A stretch of DNA of 64,000 bases from positions 1 to 64,000 of the forward strand of contig CACMPD010000003.1 of assembly GCA_902615425.1 (NCBI GenBank), written 5' to 3'. Made by a program: the position numbers and the translations under genes. The notes beneath the pieces are model-generated. The model had not been told where the DNA came from and did not search any database. It saw nothing but the letters and a program-made list of their open reading frames with translations. Origin of the DNA: an uncultured Pelagibacteraceae bacterium. GTDB taxonomy: Bacteria; Pseudomonadota; Alphaproteobacteria; Pelagibacterales; Pelagibacteraceae. Below are positions 28,820 to 37,500 of the stretch, in pieces; positions within the stretch are counted from its first letter, which is position 1, and every line of letters starts with the position of its first letter.

Positions 28820-30600
28820 GAATTTAAAGAAGGCTGTTTCTTCATATCTTCTTTTTTAATGCCAGCTACTCTTACTGGTTTTTTCATGGCATCTCTTCTA
28901 AAAGGTTCACCTAATTCTTGATTTAATATCACTTCAATAAATGTTGTAATACCTTTCTTTTGATCCTCACAAGATTGTTTAATAGCTGCTGTAGTCTCTT
29001 CCATAGTTTTAACAGTAACACCTTTTAAACCACAAGCGTCTGCTACTTTTGCAAAACTTAATTCTGGATCAAGTTCTGTGCCAACAAAATTATTATCAAA
29101 CCAAAGAGTTGTATTTCTTTTTTCAGCACCCCATTGGTAGTTTCTAAAAATTACCATTGTAATTGCAGGCCACTCCTCTCTTGCACAAGAGCTCATTTCG
29201 TTCATGCTTATTCCAAATGCACCATCTCCAGCAAAACCAATTACAGGTGTATCTGGACAACCAATTTTAGCACCTAATATTGATGGAAAACCATAACCAC
29301 AAGGACCAAATAAACCTGGTGCTAAATATTTTCTTGGCTTTTCAAATGTTGGATACGCATTTCCGATTGCGCAATTGTTTCCAATATCACTAGATATAAT
29401 TACATCCTCAGGCATGCCTGCTTGGATTGCTCGCCAAGCTTGTCTTGGTGACATTCTATCTGAGTCTCTCTCTCTAGCTTCTTTGTTCCAAACTGTTCCT
29501 TCGTCATCATCTTCGTGATCTAAACTTGATAATTTTTGTAACCATGCTGATTTTGTTTGGTGAATTAAATCTTTTCTTTTTTGTCTATCAGTATCTCCAG
29601 CATTTGAAGATAATTTTTCTAAAATCTGCGTTGCTACCAATTTTGCATCACCACTAATTCCAACTGTAACTTTTTTAGTTAATCCAATTCTATCTGGATT
29701 CATGTCGACTTGAATTATGCTTGCTTTTTTTGGCCAATAATCAATTCCATAACCTGGTAGAGTTGAAAAAGGATTTAATCTTGTTCCTAAAGCTAAAACT
29801 ACATCAGCCTTAGAAATTAATTCCATCGCAGCTTTTGATCCATTATATCCTAGTGGTCCAACAGCCAACGGATGACTTCCAGGAAAACTATCATTGTGTT
29901 GATATCCTGAGCAAACAGGCGAATCAAGTTTTTCAGCTAGTTTTTTAGTTTCCTCAATTGCGCCACCAATAACAACACCTGCTCCAGATAAAATTACCGG
30001 AAATTTCGCTTTAGATAATAAATCTGCTGCTTTAGCAATTGCATCAGCACCTCCACCTTGTCTTTCTAATCTGACGATTGGAGGAAGGTCTATATCAATT
30101 ACTTGACACCAATAATCTCTTGGAACATTAATTTGTGCTGGTGCTGAACCTCTTATTGCTTTTTCTATTACTCTATTTAAAACTTCAGCCATTCTTGAGG
30201 GGTCTCTTACCTCTTCTTGATAACAAACCATATCTTTAAATAAATTCATTTGTTCTACTTCTTGAAAACCACCTTGCCCCATAGTTTTGTTTGCAGCTTG
30301 TGGGGTTACCAGCAATAAAGGTGTGTGGTTCCAATAAGCAGTTTTGATTGGTGTTACTAATCCTGTAATACCTGGACCATTTTGTGCAATGACCATTGAC
30401 ATTTTTCCTGTAGCTCTAGTGTAACCATCTGCAATCAAACCACCATTTGTTTCGTGTGCCACATCCCAAAAGGTAATTCCTGCGTCTGGAAAAATATCAG
30501 ATATAGGCATGAACGCTGAACCAATAATTCCAAAAGAGTGTTCAATACCATGCATTTGTAAAACTTTTACAAAAGCTTCTTCTGTTGTCATTTTAGTCAT
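28816..30600 (-). CDS. xsc: Sulfoacetaldehyde acetyltransferase
   Basis: A thiamine-diphosphate enzyme that converts sulfoacetaldehyde and phosphate to acetyl phosphate and sulfite. The N-terminus MTTEEAFVKVLQMHGIEHSFGIIGSAFMP and the segment AQNGPGITGLVTPIKTAYWNHTPLL are strongly Xsc-like. The ThDP motif GDGAFGISMNE... lies near residue 458. It is 594 aa, usual length. It is divergent from the suyAB-like pair. Sulfite produced here needs removal, matching the TauE-type and Apr genes nearby. I kept the track start; an ATG three codons later is also possible. Confidence 0.95.
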   Translation of the reverse strand: MTKMTTEEAFVKVLQMHGIEHSFGIIGSAFMPISDIFPDAGITFWDVAHETNGGLIADGYTRATGKMSMVIAQNGPGITGLVTPIKTAYWNHTPLLLVTPQAANKTMGQGGFQEVEQMNLFKDMVCYQEEVRDPSRMAEVLNRVIEKAIRGSAPAQINVPRDYWCQVIDIDLPPIVRLERQGGGADAIAKAADLLSKAKFPVILSGAGVVIGGAIEETKKLAEKLDSPVCSGYQHNDSFPGSHPLAVGPLGYNGSKAAMELISKADVVLALGTRLNPFSTLPGYGIDYWPKKASIIQVDMNPDRIGLTKKVTVGISGDAKLVATQILEKLSSNAGDTDRQKRKDLIHQTKSAWLQKLSSLDHEDDDEGTVWNKEARERDSDRMSPRQAWRAIQAGMPEDVIISSDIGNNCAIGNAYPTFEKPRKYLAPGLFGPCGYGFPSILGAKIGCPDTPVIGFAGDGAFGISMNEMSSCAREEWPAITMVIFRNYQWGAEKRNTTLWFDNNFVGTELDPELSFAKVADACGLKGVTVKTMEETTAAIKQSCEDQKKGITTFIEVILNQELGEPFRRDAMKKPVRVAGIKKEDMKKQPSLNS

Positions 30601-30648
30601 TTGTAGAACCTTTCTAAATTACTTTAGAACAATTTTTTTAAAAATTAA

Positions 30649-30676
30649 TTGTTAATTTTTGCGATTAATATATAAG
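30649..30676 (+). promoter_or_regulatory. Candidate promoter for suyAB
   Basis: TTGTTA followed after 16 bases by TATAAG lies 40 bases before the suyA start, in the 115-bp divergent gap between xsc and suyA. The match is moderate and AT-rich DNA makes such patterns common. Confidence 0.35.
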
Positions 30677-30715
30677 ATTTTAGAAAATTCAAACAAACAA
30701 ATCGACACTATATAA

Positions 30716-31000
30716 ATGTCAACAGATATTATAATTCACGACAAAAAAGACAATGTTGGTGTGGTTGTAATAGAAAAAATAACTCCAAAACAAGATTGTA
30801 AATGCTGGATAATGGAGAACGACAGCTCAGTAAACATTCAATCAGCAGATGAAATCCATTTAGGCCATAAAATTGCAATGATTGATTTAAAAGAGGGTGA
30901 TACGATTTTAAAATATGGTCACGATATAGGTAAAGTGGTCAAAGCAATTAAAAAAGGTCAACATGTGCACGTTCATAACGTCAAAACAAAAAAGTGGTAA
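30716..31000 (+). CDS. suyA: (2R)-3-sulfolactate sulfo-lyase alpha subunit-like (SAF domain)
   Basis: A 94-aa protein matching the small SAF-type subunit of the UxaA/SuyA family (IHLGHKIAMIDLKEGDTILKYGHDIGKVVKAIKKGQHVHVHNVKT). SuyA with SuyB cleaves sulfolactate to pyruvate and sulfite. The same domain occurs as the N-terminal part of altronate dehydratase, so sequence alone does not fix the substrate. The adjacent xsc and sulfite genes argue for sulfolactate. It is 4 nt upstream of suyB. Confidence 0.8.
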   Translation: MSTDIIIHDKKDNVGVVVIEKITPKQDCKCWIMENDSSVNIQSADEIHLGHKIAMIDLKEGDTILKYGHDIGKVVKAIKKGQHVHVHNVKTKKW

Positions 31001-31004
31001 TTAG

Positions 31005-32171
31005 ATGGAAATTCCAAAAAGTTTTTTAGGTTATAAAAGAGAAAATGGCAGGGCTGGAACAAGAAACCATGTAATTATTTTACCTGTTGATGATATTTCA
31101 AACGCATGTGCTGAAGCAGTGGCAAATAACATTAAAGGAACAATAGCTCTTCCTCATTCTTATGGAAGATTACAATTCGGAGCAGATTTAGAATTGCATT
31201 TTAGAACGATGATTGGAACTGGTAGCAACCCAAATGTAGCAGCAGTAATTGTGATTGGTATTGAACCTAAATGGACTAAGAGAATTGTAGATGGAATTGC
31301 AAAAACAGGAAAACCAGTCGAGGGTTTCCATATTGAACGTACTGGTGATATTGGAACAGTAATGAAAGCTTCAAAAAAAGCTCAAGAATTTGTTATGTGG
31401 GCCTCTGAAAAACAAAGAGAGGAATGCCCGATAAGTGATTTATGGATTTCAGTAAAATGTGGAGAGTCTGATACTACTTCTGGATTAGCTTCCAATCCAA
31501 CTGTTGGAAATTTAATGGATAAGCTTGAACCACTTGGAGTTCATTTGTGTTTTGGAGAAACATCAGAACTTACAGGGGCAGAAAAAGTTTGTGCTACAAG
31601 AGGTGCTACAAAAGAAGCATCAGATAAATTTATGAAAACTTGGAGTGCTTATAACGATTTTATTTTAAAAGAAGCAACGGATGACCTTTCTGAAAGTCAG
31701 CCAACTGCTGGTAATATAGCTGGTGGTTTAACAACTATTGAAGAAAAAGCTTTTGGAAATTTTCAAAAAATAGGAAATTGTAAATTTGTTGATGTTTTAG
31801 AACCAGCTGAAGAACCAAAAAAAGGAAAAGGTTTATACTTTATGGATACTTCATCTGCTGCAGCGGAGTGTGTAACACTACAAGCAGCTGCGGGATTTAA
31901 TATTCATTTATTCCCTACCGGTCAGGGTAATATTGTGGGAAATCCTATTGAACCAGTTATAAAATTAACTGCAAACCCGTTAACAGTTAAATCTATGGGG
32001 GAACATATTGATTGTGATGTTTCAAAAATTCTCTCAAGAGAAATGAATTTATCTGAAGCTGGAGATGAATTAATCAAAACAACTTTAAAAGTTGCAAATG
32101 GTAGACTCACTTGTGCTGAAGCTTTAGGTCATAGAGAATTCGTAATGACCAAATTATACCGAAGTGCTTAA
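31005..32171 (+). CDS. suyB: (2R)-3-sulfolactate sulfo-lyase beta subunit-like (UxaA family)
   Basis: A 388-aa UxaA-type hydro-lyase. The N-terminus [34 protein letters not shown] and the motif [20 protein letters not shown] (about residues 151-170) match the family, with Cys, Glu and Asp ligands likely to bind the catalytic metal. The C-terminal region contains the conserved [20 protein letters not shown]. Sulfolactate is favoured over altronate by gene context: xsc next door, and sulfite exporter and Apr genes beyond. No hexuronate genes are nearby. It converges with the TauE-type gene. Confidence 0.82.
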   Translation: MEIPKSFLGYKRENGRAGTRNHVIILPVDDISNACAEAVANNIKGTIALPHSYGRLQFGADLELHFRTMIGTGSNPNVAAVIVIGIEPKWTKRIVDGIAKTGKPVEGFHIERTGDIGTVMKASKKAQEFVMWASEKQREECPISDLWISVKCGESDTTSGLASNPTVGNLMDKLEPLGVHLCFGETSELTGAEKVCATRGATKEASDKFMKTWSAYNDFILKEATDDLSESQPTAGNIAGGLTTIEEKAFGNFQKIGNCKFVDVLEPAEEPKKGKGLYFMDTSSAAAECVTLQAAAGFNIHLFPTGQGNIVGNPIEPVIKLTANPLTVKSMGEHIDCDVSKILSREMNLSEAGDELIKTTLKVANGRLTCAEALGHREFVMTKLYRSA

Positions 32172-32176
32172 AATTT

Positions 32177-33262
32177 TTACTTAGCTGGCTTACTAAAATG
32201 CTTTTTTTTTAAATCAGACAAAAATCTTCGAATAAATGCAGCTGCCACACCTAAAGCTATGGCAAAAAATATAGAAAATAAACTATATACAATTGGCATA
32301 TCTTTAGAAAATTTTTGAACTAAAACTGATAATGGTGTTAAGTCTTTTTCTGCAACCTTAGTGATACCATTCATAGTATGATCAACAAAAAAAGTATCAT
32401 ACGCAATTGCAATTCCAACAATTAATAGCAAAACTGCTAATAGCGCTTTTAGTCCTGAACTTTCAATTGATTGTCCAATTTTTTGACCTGTTTGTACTCC
32501 AATTATCGAACCAATAACCAACATTAAAACTAAAATTAGATCTATAGAACCATAATTAAATGCATGTAAAAAAGTAACAATTACACTAACAAAGATAGTT
32601 ACAAACAAAGAAGTTCCTGGAACTAATTTTGTTGGCATACCAATTATATAAATCATTGCAGGTACTAGTATGAAAGCTCCACCAATACCCATAATAGCTG
32701 CTATAAAACCTACAAATAAACCAATGATAATTGGTGTGAACGCACTTTCATATAATTTTGATTTAGGAAATCTCATCCTAAAAGGGAGACCATGTATCCA
32801 ATAATGAACATGTAATTTTCGTTTTACAATAGTATTTTTTCTTGCTTTATCGATCTCACCAAGACTTTCAACTAGCATTAAAGTTCCAATAATTGCCAAG
32901 ATATACATGTAAGCAAGTGAGATAACAGTATCAATTTTGCCGATGTCTTTAAAATAAGTAAATGTATAAATTCCAATAATAGTTCCTATTGCACCACCGA
33001 TGACAATCATAAAACCCATTTTATAATCCAATGTATTTTTAAGATAATGAGTAGTAGATCCAGAAACAGAGGTAGCTAAAATATTATTTGCTTCATTGGC
33101 AACGGCATAAGCTGGTGGAACACCTAAAAAGATTAAGAAAGGTGTCATTAAAAAACCACCTCCTACTCCAAATAGTCCCGATAAAACTCCAACTAAAGCA
33201 CTTAATAAAATGATTTCAATAGCAGTAACATGTACTTGTGCTATTGGTAAGAATACTTCCAT
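32177..33262 (-). CDS. TauE/SafE family sulfite or organosulfonate exporter
   Basis: A 361-aa multi-pass membrane protein of the TauE/SafE/DUF81 family. The N-terminal motif LSALVGVLSGLFGVGGGFLMTPFLIFLGVPP (about residues 20-50) and its repeat GFIAAIMGIGGAFILVPAMIYIIGMPT (about 190-217) give the family's two-fold repeat. TauE-like proteins are proposed to export sulfite or sulfoacetate. It lies at the end of the apr gene run and next to suyB, so sulfite export is the likely role. Confidence 0.85.
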   Translation of the reverse strand: MEVFLPIAQVHVTAIEIILLSALVGVLSGLFGVGGGFLMTPFLIFLGVPPAYAVANEANNILATSVSGSTTHYLKNTLDYKMGFMIVIGGAIGTIIGIYTFTYFKDIGKIDTVISLAYMYILAIIGTLMLVESLGEIDKARKNTIVKRKLHVHYWIHGLPFRMRFPKSKLYESAFTPIIIGLFVGFIAAIMGIGGAFILVPAMIYIIGMPTKLVPGTSLFVTIFVSVIVTFLHAFNYGSIDLILVLMLVIGSIIGVQTGQKIGQSIESSGLKALLAVLLLIVGIAIAYDTFFVDHTMNGITKVAEKDLTPLSVLVQKFSKDMPIVYSLFSIFFAIALGVAAAFIRRFLSDLKKKHFSKPAK

Positions 33263-33290
33263 TTAAAATAATTAACTTTTTTAAAAAAGT

Positions 33291-33425
33291 TTATTTGAAA
33301 GTTAAAAAAGTTCCAAATAATATTACACCCCAGCAAGCTAATATTGCTGAAAAAATTCCTGTTTTAATTAATGCTGTTTTATAATTTAAGATTTTTTGTA
33401 AAATTTTTATATTTGAAAGGTGCAT
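33291..33425 (-). CDS. Single-helix microprotein in apr locus (44 aa)
   Basis: A 44-codon ATG-to-stop frame, not in the ORF track, between the 116-aa gene and the TauE-type gene on the same strand. It has a basic N-terminus (MHLSNIKILQKILNYKT) and one hydrophobic helix (GIFSAILACWGVILFGTFLTF) near the C-terminus. The spacing (about 43 nt after the 116-aa stop, 28 nt before the exporter start) fits an operon member. Possible small subunit or regulator of the exporter or of AprM; this is inference. Confidence 0.5.
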   Translation of the reverse strand: MHLSNIKILQKILNYKTALIKTGIFSAILACWGVILFGTFLTFK

Positions 33426-33468
33426 CTATATCCTCAATAGCACCAGCAGGAAAATTGTCAAACTTAAA

Positions 33469-33819
33469 TTAATAAATTGTTGCTCCAAAAATTTTTACTT
33501 CGCCATCCTCAACTCCAAGGACCAGCCTTCCTAAAAATTCTCCAGGCACCTCCTTATTAGTCTGCTTAATCAATATAGTAATATGATCACCTCTTCTTAA
33601 TGTTCCGAACGGTTCATAGGTCTCATTTAAATTGGTAATAATCTTGTTGTTAGCCCACTGCTTTCCAAGCTCTACTTCGTTAGCTCCAAACAGCATTTGG
33701 GTAGAGAAATCTCTAGTAAAGCCACCATAATCTTTCATATTTGAGGCTCTTACGAGATTTTCCCAAAAAGGCTTAGCTATCGCGAATATCTCCTCGTCAG
33801 ATTTTTTCAAAAGGTCCAT
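33469..33819 (-). CDS. Uncharacterised 116-aa protein of the apr operon
   Basis: Located 21 nt downstream of aprA on the same strand. The pattern (N-terminal helices, then FSTQMLFGANEVELGKQWA, a G-x-x-G turn and a C-terminal beta-rich segment ending GEVKIFGATIY) resembles an NTF2/SnoaL-like cone fold with a pocket, but no named family is certain. No signal peptide, so probably cytosolic, like AprAB. A role in sulfite oxidation is inferred only from position. Confidence 0.75.
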   Translation of the reverse strand: MDLLKKSDEEIFAIAKPFWENLVRASNMKDYGGFTRDFSTQMLFGANEVELGKQWANNKIITNLNETYEPFGTLRRGDHITILIKQTNKEVPGEFLGRLVLGVEDGEVKIFGATIY

Positions 33820-33840
33820 AAAGAAGCTTAAAATATGGTG

Positions 33841-35700
33841 TTACGAAGCCTTCTTCTTCTCTTTTTCGTCAACGATATGATAAACAGGTACTTTCTCCAA
33901 AGTAAATTTTCCTGTTTTAGGGTCTCTTCTAGAAACTGTTAAGCAATGCCAATTTTCATCATCAAGCTTCATATGATCACCTCTGTAGTAATAACCTGGC
34001 CAACGAGTTTCTTCTCTAAATAATGTATGCTCTGTTACACATTGTGAGGTTAAAGCTCTGTGTTTAAGCTCCCAGGCTCTCATTAATTGATGATAATCCT
34101 CAGCTCCTACATTTTCCAAATCTTCCTGTAACCATTCTAGAAGTTCGAGAGCTCTCTTAAGCATATTGCCGTTCGTCATATAATTTGAGGTAATTCCCCC
34201 AACATACTCATCCATAATTTTTTGAAGTCTTTGTAATCCTTGTATTGGAGAAATATAACTTGGTGAAACAGTTCCGCCGGTGATCTCATTTTGAGCAACT
34301 GTGTAAGTCTCTAAAGGTTTATAAACTGCCTTTTTAAAATCATCACATTGTTTATCGCTAACATTTATTCCTTCTGCTTTTTTGTCCTCTATATATTTAA
34401 CTGCTGCTTTTGCGGCTAATCTTCCCTCTGTAAAAGAACCTGATGAAAATTTATGAGCACTACCTCCTACCGTATCTCCAGCACCAAAAAGGCCATCAAT
34501 TGTAAGCATTCTATTGTAACCCCAGAAATATTCTGGTGGTGATAGATCTTCTGGTCCACTTACCCAAGCTCCAGAGCATGTTGCGTGTGATCCCATTACG
34601 TAAGGCTCAGAAGTTGTTAATTCAGGATTTGTATACTTTGGATCGATATTTTGAGATGCCCAAACTACAGCTTGACCAACAGTCATTCCTAAAAAGTTTT
34701 CCCAACCTACTGTTTCTAAATGAGGATCTTGGAAAGCTTCTTTAGTTACCATATGTATTGGTCCGCCACCTGCAGCAACTTCCTGAATAAATGCGTGGTT
34801 TCTCAAGCAAGTAGGGGTTGGATGATGATCAATATATTCTCCAACTAATTCTTTAGTTTGTTCATACCATTTTTTCTCGTAATTTTCGCCATTAGCATTT
34901 TGTGTGTATGTTTTTAAATGTAAAAAATAAGCTCCAACTGGTCCGTAACCATCTTTAAATCGGCACAATACAATTCTATTTTCCATTTGAGTCATCTTTG
35001 CACCTGCTGCAATAGGTAAAGCGTAAGCAGATCCATTACTCCATGGTGCATACCAAGTTCTTCCCATACCTTCTCCAACCGCTCTTGGTTTAAAAATATG
35101 TGATGCTCCACCAGCTGAGACTATAACTGCCTTAGCTCTGAACACATGAAAATCACCTGTTCTCATATTAAAACCAACTGCGCCACCAATTCTATTTTCT
35201 TGAGACTCATCCATTAACAAATGAGTAATCATTATTCTGTTATAAATTTTATCTGCTGATTTTTTTGCGGCCTCAGCAACAATTGGCTTATAACTTTCTC
35301 CATGAATCATTATTTGCCATTTACCTTCTCTTAAATATCTTCCAGTTTTTTCATTTTTCATCATTGGAAGACCCCACTCATCAAACATATGAACAGTTGA
35401 GTCTACATGACGAGCCATGTCATAACCCAAATCTTCTCTAACCATTCCCATTAAATCATTTCGGGCATACCTTACATGGTCTTCAGGTTGATTTTCATCC
35501 CATTGCATACCCATATAACAATTGATTGCATATAAACCTTGTGCGACTGCACCACTTCGATCAATGTTTGCTTTTTCAACACAAACAATCTTTAAATCTC
35601 TTCCCCAATGTCTGGCTTCAAATGTTGCTCCTGTGCCGGCCATTCCACCACCAACAACTAATACATCACACTCCTCATAATGTGTTTTGTGCTTAGCCAT
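33841..35700 (-). CDS. aprA: Adenylylsulfate reductase alpha subunit
   Basis: FAD subunit of APS reductase, here expected to run in reverse and oxidise sulfite plus AMP to APS. The N-terminal FAD motif DVLVVGGGMAGTGATFEARHW is near residue 11, and the substrate-site regions RFKDGYGPVGAYFLHLKT (about 247) and FGAGDTVGGSAHKFSSGSFTEGRLAAKAA (about 400-428) match the family. It is 619 aa, normal. It overlaps aprB by one base. Heterotrophic SAR11 are known to carry aprABM; a detoxification role for sulfite from organosulfur compounds has been proposed. Confidence 0.96.
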   Translation of the reverse strand: MAKHKTHYEECDVLVVGGGMAGTGATFEARHWGRDLKIVCVEKANIDRSGAVAQGLYAINCYMGMQWDENQPEDHVRYARNDLMGMVREDLGYDMARHVDSTVHMFDEWGLPMMKNEKTGRYLREGKWQIMIHGESYKPIVAEAAKKSADKIYNRIMITHLLMDESQENRIGGAVGFNMRTGDFHVFRAKAVIVSAGGASHIFKPRAVGEGMGRTWYAPWSNGSAYALPIAAGAKMTQMENRIVLCRFKDGYGPVGAYFLHLKTYTQNANGENYEKKWYEQTKELVGEYIDHHPTPTCLRNHAFIQEVAAGGGPIHMVTKEAFQDPHLETVGWENFLGMTVGQAVVWASQNIDPKYTNPELTTSEPYVMGSHATCSGAWVSGPEDLSPPEYFWGYNRMLTIDGLFGAGDTVGGSAHKFSSGSFTEGRLAAKAAVKYIEDKKAEGINVSDKQCDDFKKAVYKPLETYTVAQNEITGGTVSPSYISPIQGLQRLQKIMDEYVGGITSNYMTNGNMLKRALELLEWLQEDLENVGAEDYHQLMRAWELKHRALTSQCVTEHTLFREETRWPGYYYRGDHMKLDDENWHCLTVSRRDPKTGKFTLEKVPVYHIVDEKEKKKAS

Positions 35701-36170
35701 TAATAATAAACACCTTTTTTAAAAGACTCTTTTGGAACCGATGGTAATTCTTTATTGGTATTTAATCCTTCTGGCTCACTATATAATCTTTGTGAATTAA
35801 TTTCTCCTTGATTGGGAGTATCACCTTCAGCAAGTTTAGGAATAAATTTTCCCCAAGGTTTTGTTGTTATAGGTGAAACGAAGTTTTTCTCTGTTCCGTT
35901 TCTAAATTTAATTTTCCAAGAGATAGTTCCTTTTTCTTCTTCTCTTCTAACTCTAACGCTGTGACCCATCGGAGCAAAATCAGCATACCCTCTCACATCA
36001 ATTGCATGATTAGGACATGCTTTAACACACGAATAACATTCCCAACAAAAGTTTGGTTCAATATTTTTTGCTCTTCTGATATTTTCATCAATGTGCATGA
36101 TATCTGAAGGACATATATCTACGCAATGACCACAGCCATCGCATCTTGTCATGTATACAAAAGTTGACAT
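35700..36170 (-). CDS. aprB: Adenylylsulfate reductase beta subunit
   Basis: Iron-sulfur subunit of AprAB. Two ferredoxin-like cluster motifs are seen: CDGCGHCVDICPSD (about residues 10-23) and CWECYSCVKACPNH (about 42-55), giving two [4Fe-4S] clusters that shuttle electrons to the membrane partner. The C-terminal half is the AprB-specific tail that wraps around AprA. It is 156 aa. It sits between aprM and aprA in one operon. Confidence 0.96.
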   Translation of the reverse strand: MSTFVYMTRCDGCGHCVDICPSDIMHIDENIRRAKNIEPNFCWECYSCVKACPNHAIDVRGYADFAPMGHSVRVRREEEKGTISWKIKFRNGTEKNFVSPITTKPWGKFIPKLAEGDTPNQGEINSQRLYSEPEGLNTNKELPSVPKESFKKGVYY

Positions 36171-36203
36171 AATTTTTATTTTTCTCCTTTTTCTATTAAC
36201 ATA

Positions 36204-36998
36204 TTAATAATGTTTTGGCTCTTCTCTTTTTATACCCAGGCCAAATTGTTCTGGGGCATCAGCTGGTGGAGGTAAATTATCCCTAGATCCATCTGCCTCT
36301 GCTAAATTTTTTTGAATAGCTGCTCCAGGTTTATAAAACATGTGAGCGAATTTAGACCAATAAACACCACCGAATAAAATTAAGTTAGATGCAACAAATA
36401 AAATTAAAAATAAATAAGACAAACCTGTTTGCCCATTAAATTGTGTGAATGACCAAGCTAACCCAAAAGTTGAACACGCAAGTAATGCTAAAACAAATAA
36501 ATCTGCTTTTATAATCCTATACCAAGGATGGGCTTCTGCTGAAACATCAACTCTTAAAAAAAACCAAAACCAATATCCTCCTAAACATGTTAATATTGCT
36601 CCTGCATGCCAAATCATTGACCAAGTTTGAGAACTTGGTTTATCAGCACCTGTATAACAAAAAACTAAAATAGCTGAAGACACCCAAAATAAAATTGTGC
36701 CATACATTCCTAGAACATGGGCCAGTCTTCTTTTACCAAAACCTAATTCAGAAGTTGTACCAATATCAACGACTGTTGTTTTAGCAATGACAGAAACTTT
36801 TTCTCCAACTCCTAATTTTTTTGTTGCTGAAAGCTTTGCTTTTTTCGCGTTGTTAAAAAAATAAGTCAAATTTTTGTGATGTATCATCTGAATAATAGTT
36901 CCTACTGCAATTAACAAAACCATAGCAATAATGAAAGATTGCATTGCTAAGGGTGAGATGGTTTCTGATAAAATTGAAAATGGATTGCTACTTAACAT
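36204..36998 (-). CDS. aprM: AprM-type membrane protein (electron acceptor of AprAB)
   Basis: A 264-aa inner-membrane protein with about five to six helices, encoded directly upstream of aprBA, the arrangement of aprMBA sulfite-oxidation loci. Helices fall near residues 18-38, 92-115, 128-150, 165-188 and 192-218. Histidines in LAHVLGMYGT and IWHAGAIL are candidates for haem ligands as in related b-type cytochrome-like subunits. AprM is proposed to take electrons from AprB to the quinone pool. The C-terminus is Pro-rich. Confidence 0.88.
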   Translation of the reverse strand: MLSSNPFSILSETISPLAMQSFIIAMVLLIAVGTIIQMIHHKNLTYFFNNAKKAKLSATKKLGVGEKVSVIAKTTVVDIGTTSELGFGKRRLAHVLGMYGTILFWVSSAILVFCYTGADKPSSQTWSMIWHAGAILTCLGGYWFWFFLRVDVSAEAHPWYRIIKADLFVLALLACSTFGLAWSFTQFNGQTGLSYLFLILFVASNLILFGGVYWSKFAHMFYKPGAAIQKNLAEADGSRDNLPPPADAPEQFGLGIKREEPKHY

Positions 36999-37051
36999 TT
37001 CCGCCTTTTGTTAAAATTTGAATTAATTTAAAAGTTTTATATCTAGTTGAA

Positions 37052-37080
37052 TTTATAGTTCAACCTCAAACTGGGGTCAA
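37052..37080 (-). promoter_or_regulatory. Sigma-70-like promoter upstream of aprMBA
   Basis: The minus strand reads TTGACC, a 17-base spacer, then TATAAA, with about 53 bases to the aprM start. This is one of the best -35/-10 matches in the window. A small dyad (GTTGAA...TTCAAC) overlaps the -10 region and could be an operator. Confidence 0.55.
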
Positions 37081-37098
37081 TTTGTCTTTTATAACAGG

Positions 37099-37497
37099 CT
37101 AATTATTTCTTTTATAATGTTGTTTGTTTGGAATGACTGATCGTACTCCACCCTGGGGATTGTCAACATCTCCTTCCCTTCGGGGAATCAGATGAAAATG
37201 ACAATGTAAAATAGATTGACCAGATACAATTCCTATATTTGTACCTAGATTAAATCCTTTAACTAACGGATCTTTATTAGTTATTTCTTTTTTAACAATT
37301 TTTATAAGATCATTACATGCAACCAATTCATCATTGGATAGGTCAAAATAATCCTTTATGTGTCTTTTGGGTATAATCAAACAATGATGTTCTGAAACTG
37401 GATAAGAGTCATAACTTGCATATGCCAAATCATTTTCATGAGTGCATCCACTTTTTTTAACGTCACAAAATAAACAAGGATTGTTTGGATCTTTCAT
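37099..37497 (-). CDS. HIT family protein
   Basis: A histidine-triad nucleotide hydrolase/transferase. The triad HCHFHLIPRREGD is near residue 98-106, and the N-terminal CLFCDVKKSGCTHEND shows a CxxC zinc-like motif as in bacterial HIT proteins. It is 132 aa. It probably hydrolyses a nucleoside phosphoramidate or dinucleotide; exact substrate unknown. It lies 3 nt downstream of the pabC-like gene and closes the metC-MFS-pab run. Confidence 0.92.
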   Translation of the reverse strand: MKDPNNPCLFCDVKKSGCTHENDLAYASYDSYPVSEHHCLIIPKRHIKDYFDLSNDELVACNDLIKIVKKEITNKDPLVKGFNLGTNIGIVSGQSILHCHFHLIPRREGDVDNPQGGVRSVIPNKQHYKRNN

Positions 37498-37500
37498 CTA

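Noticed and set aside
33274-33291. Perfect 18-bp palindrome AACTTTTTTAAAAAAGTT before the TauE-type gene
   Set aside because: Mainly a T6/A6 run, which arises easily in AT-rich DNA; could be a weak terminator after the 44-aa ORF but not enough evidence.
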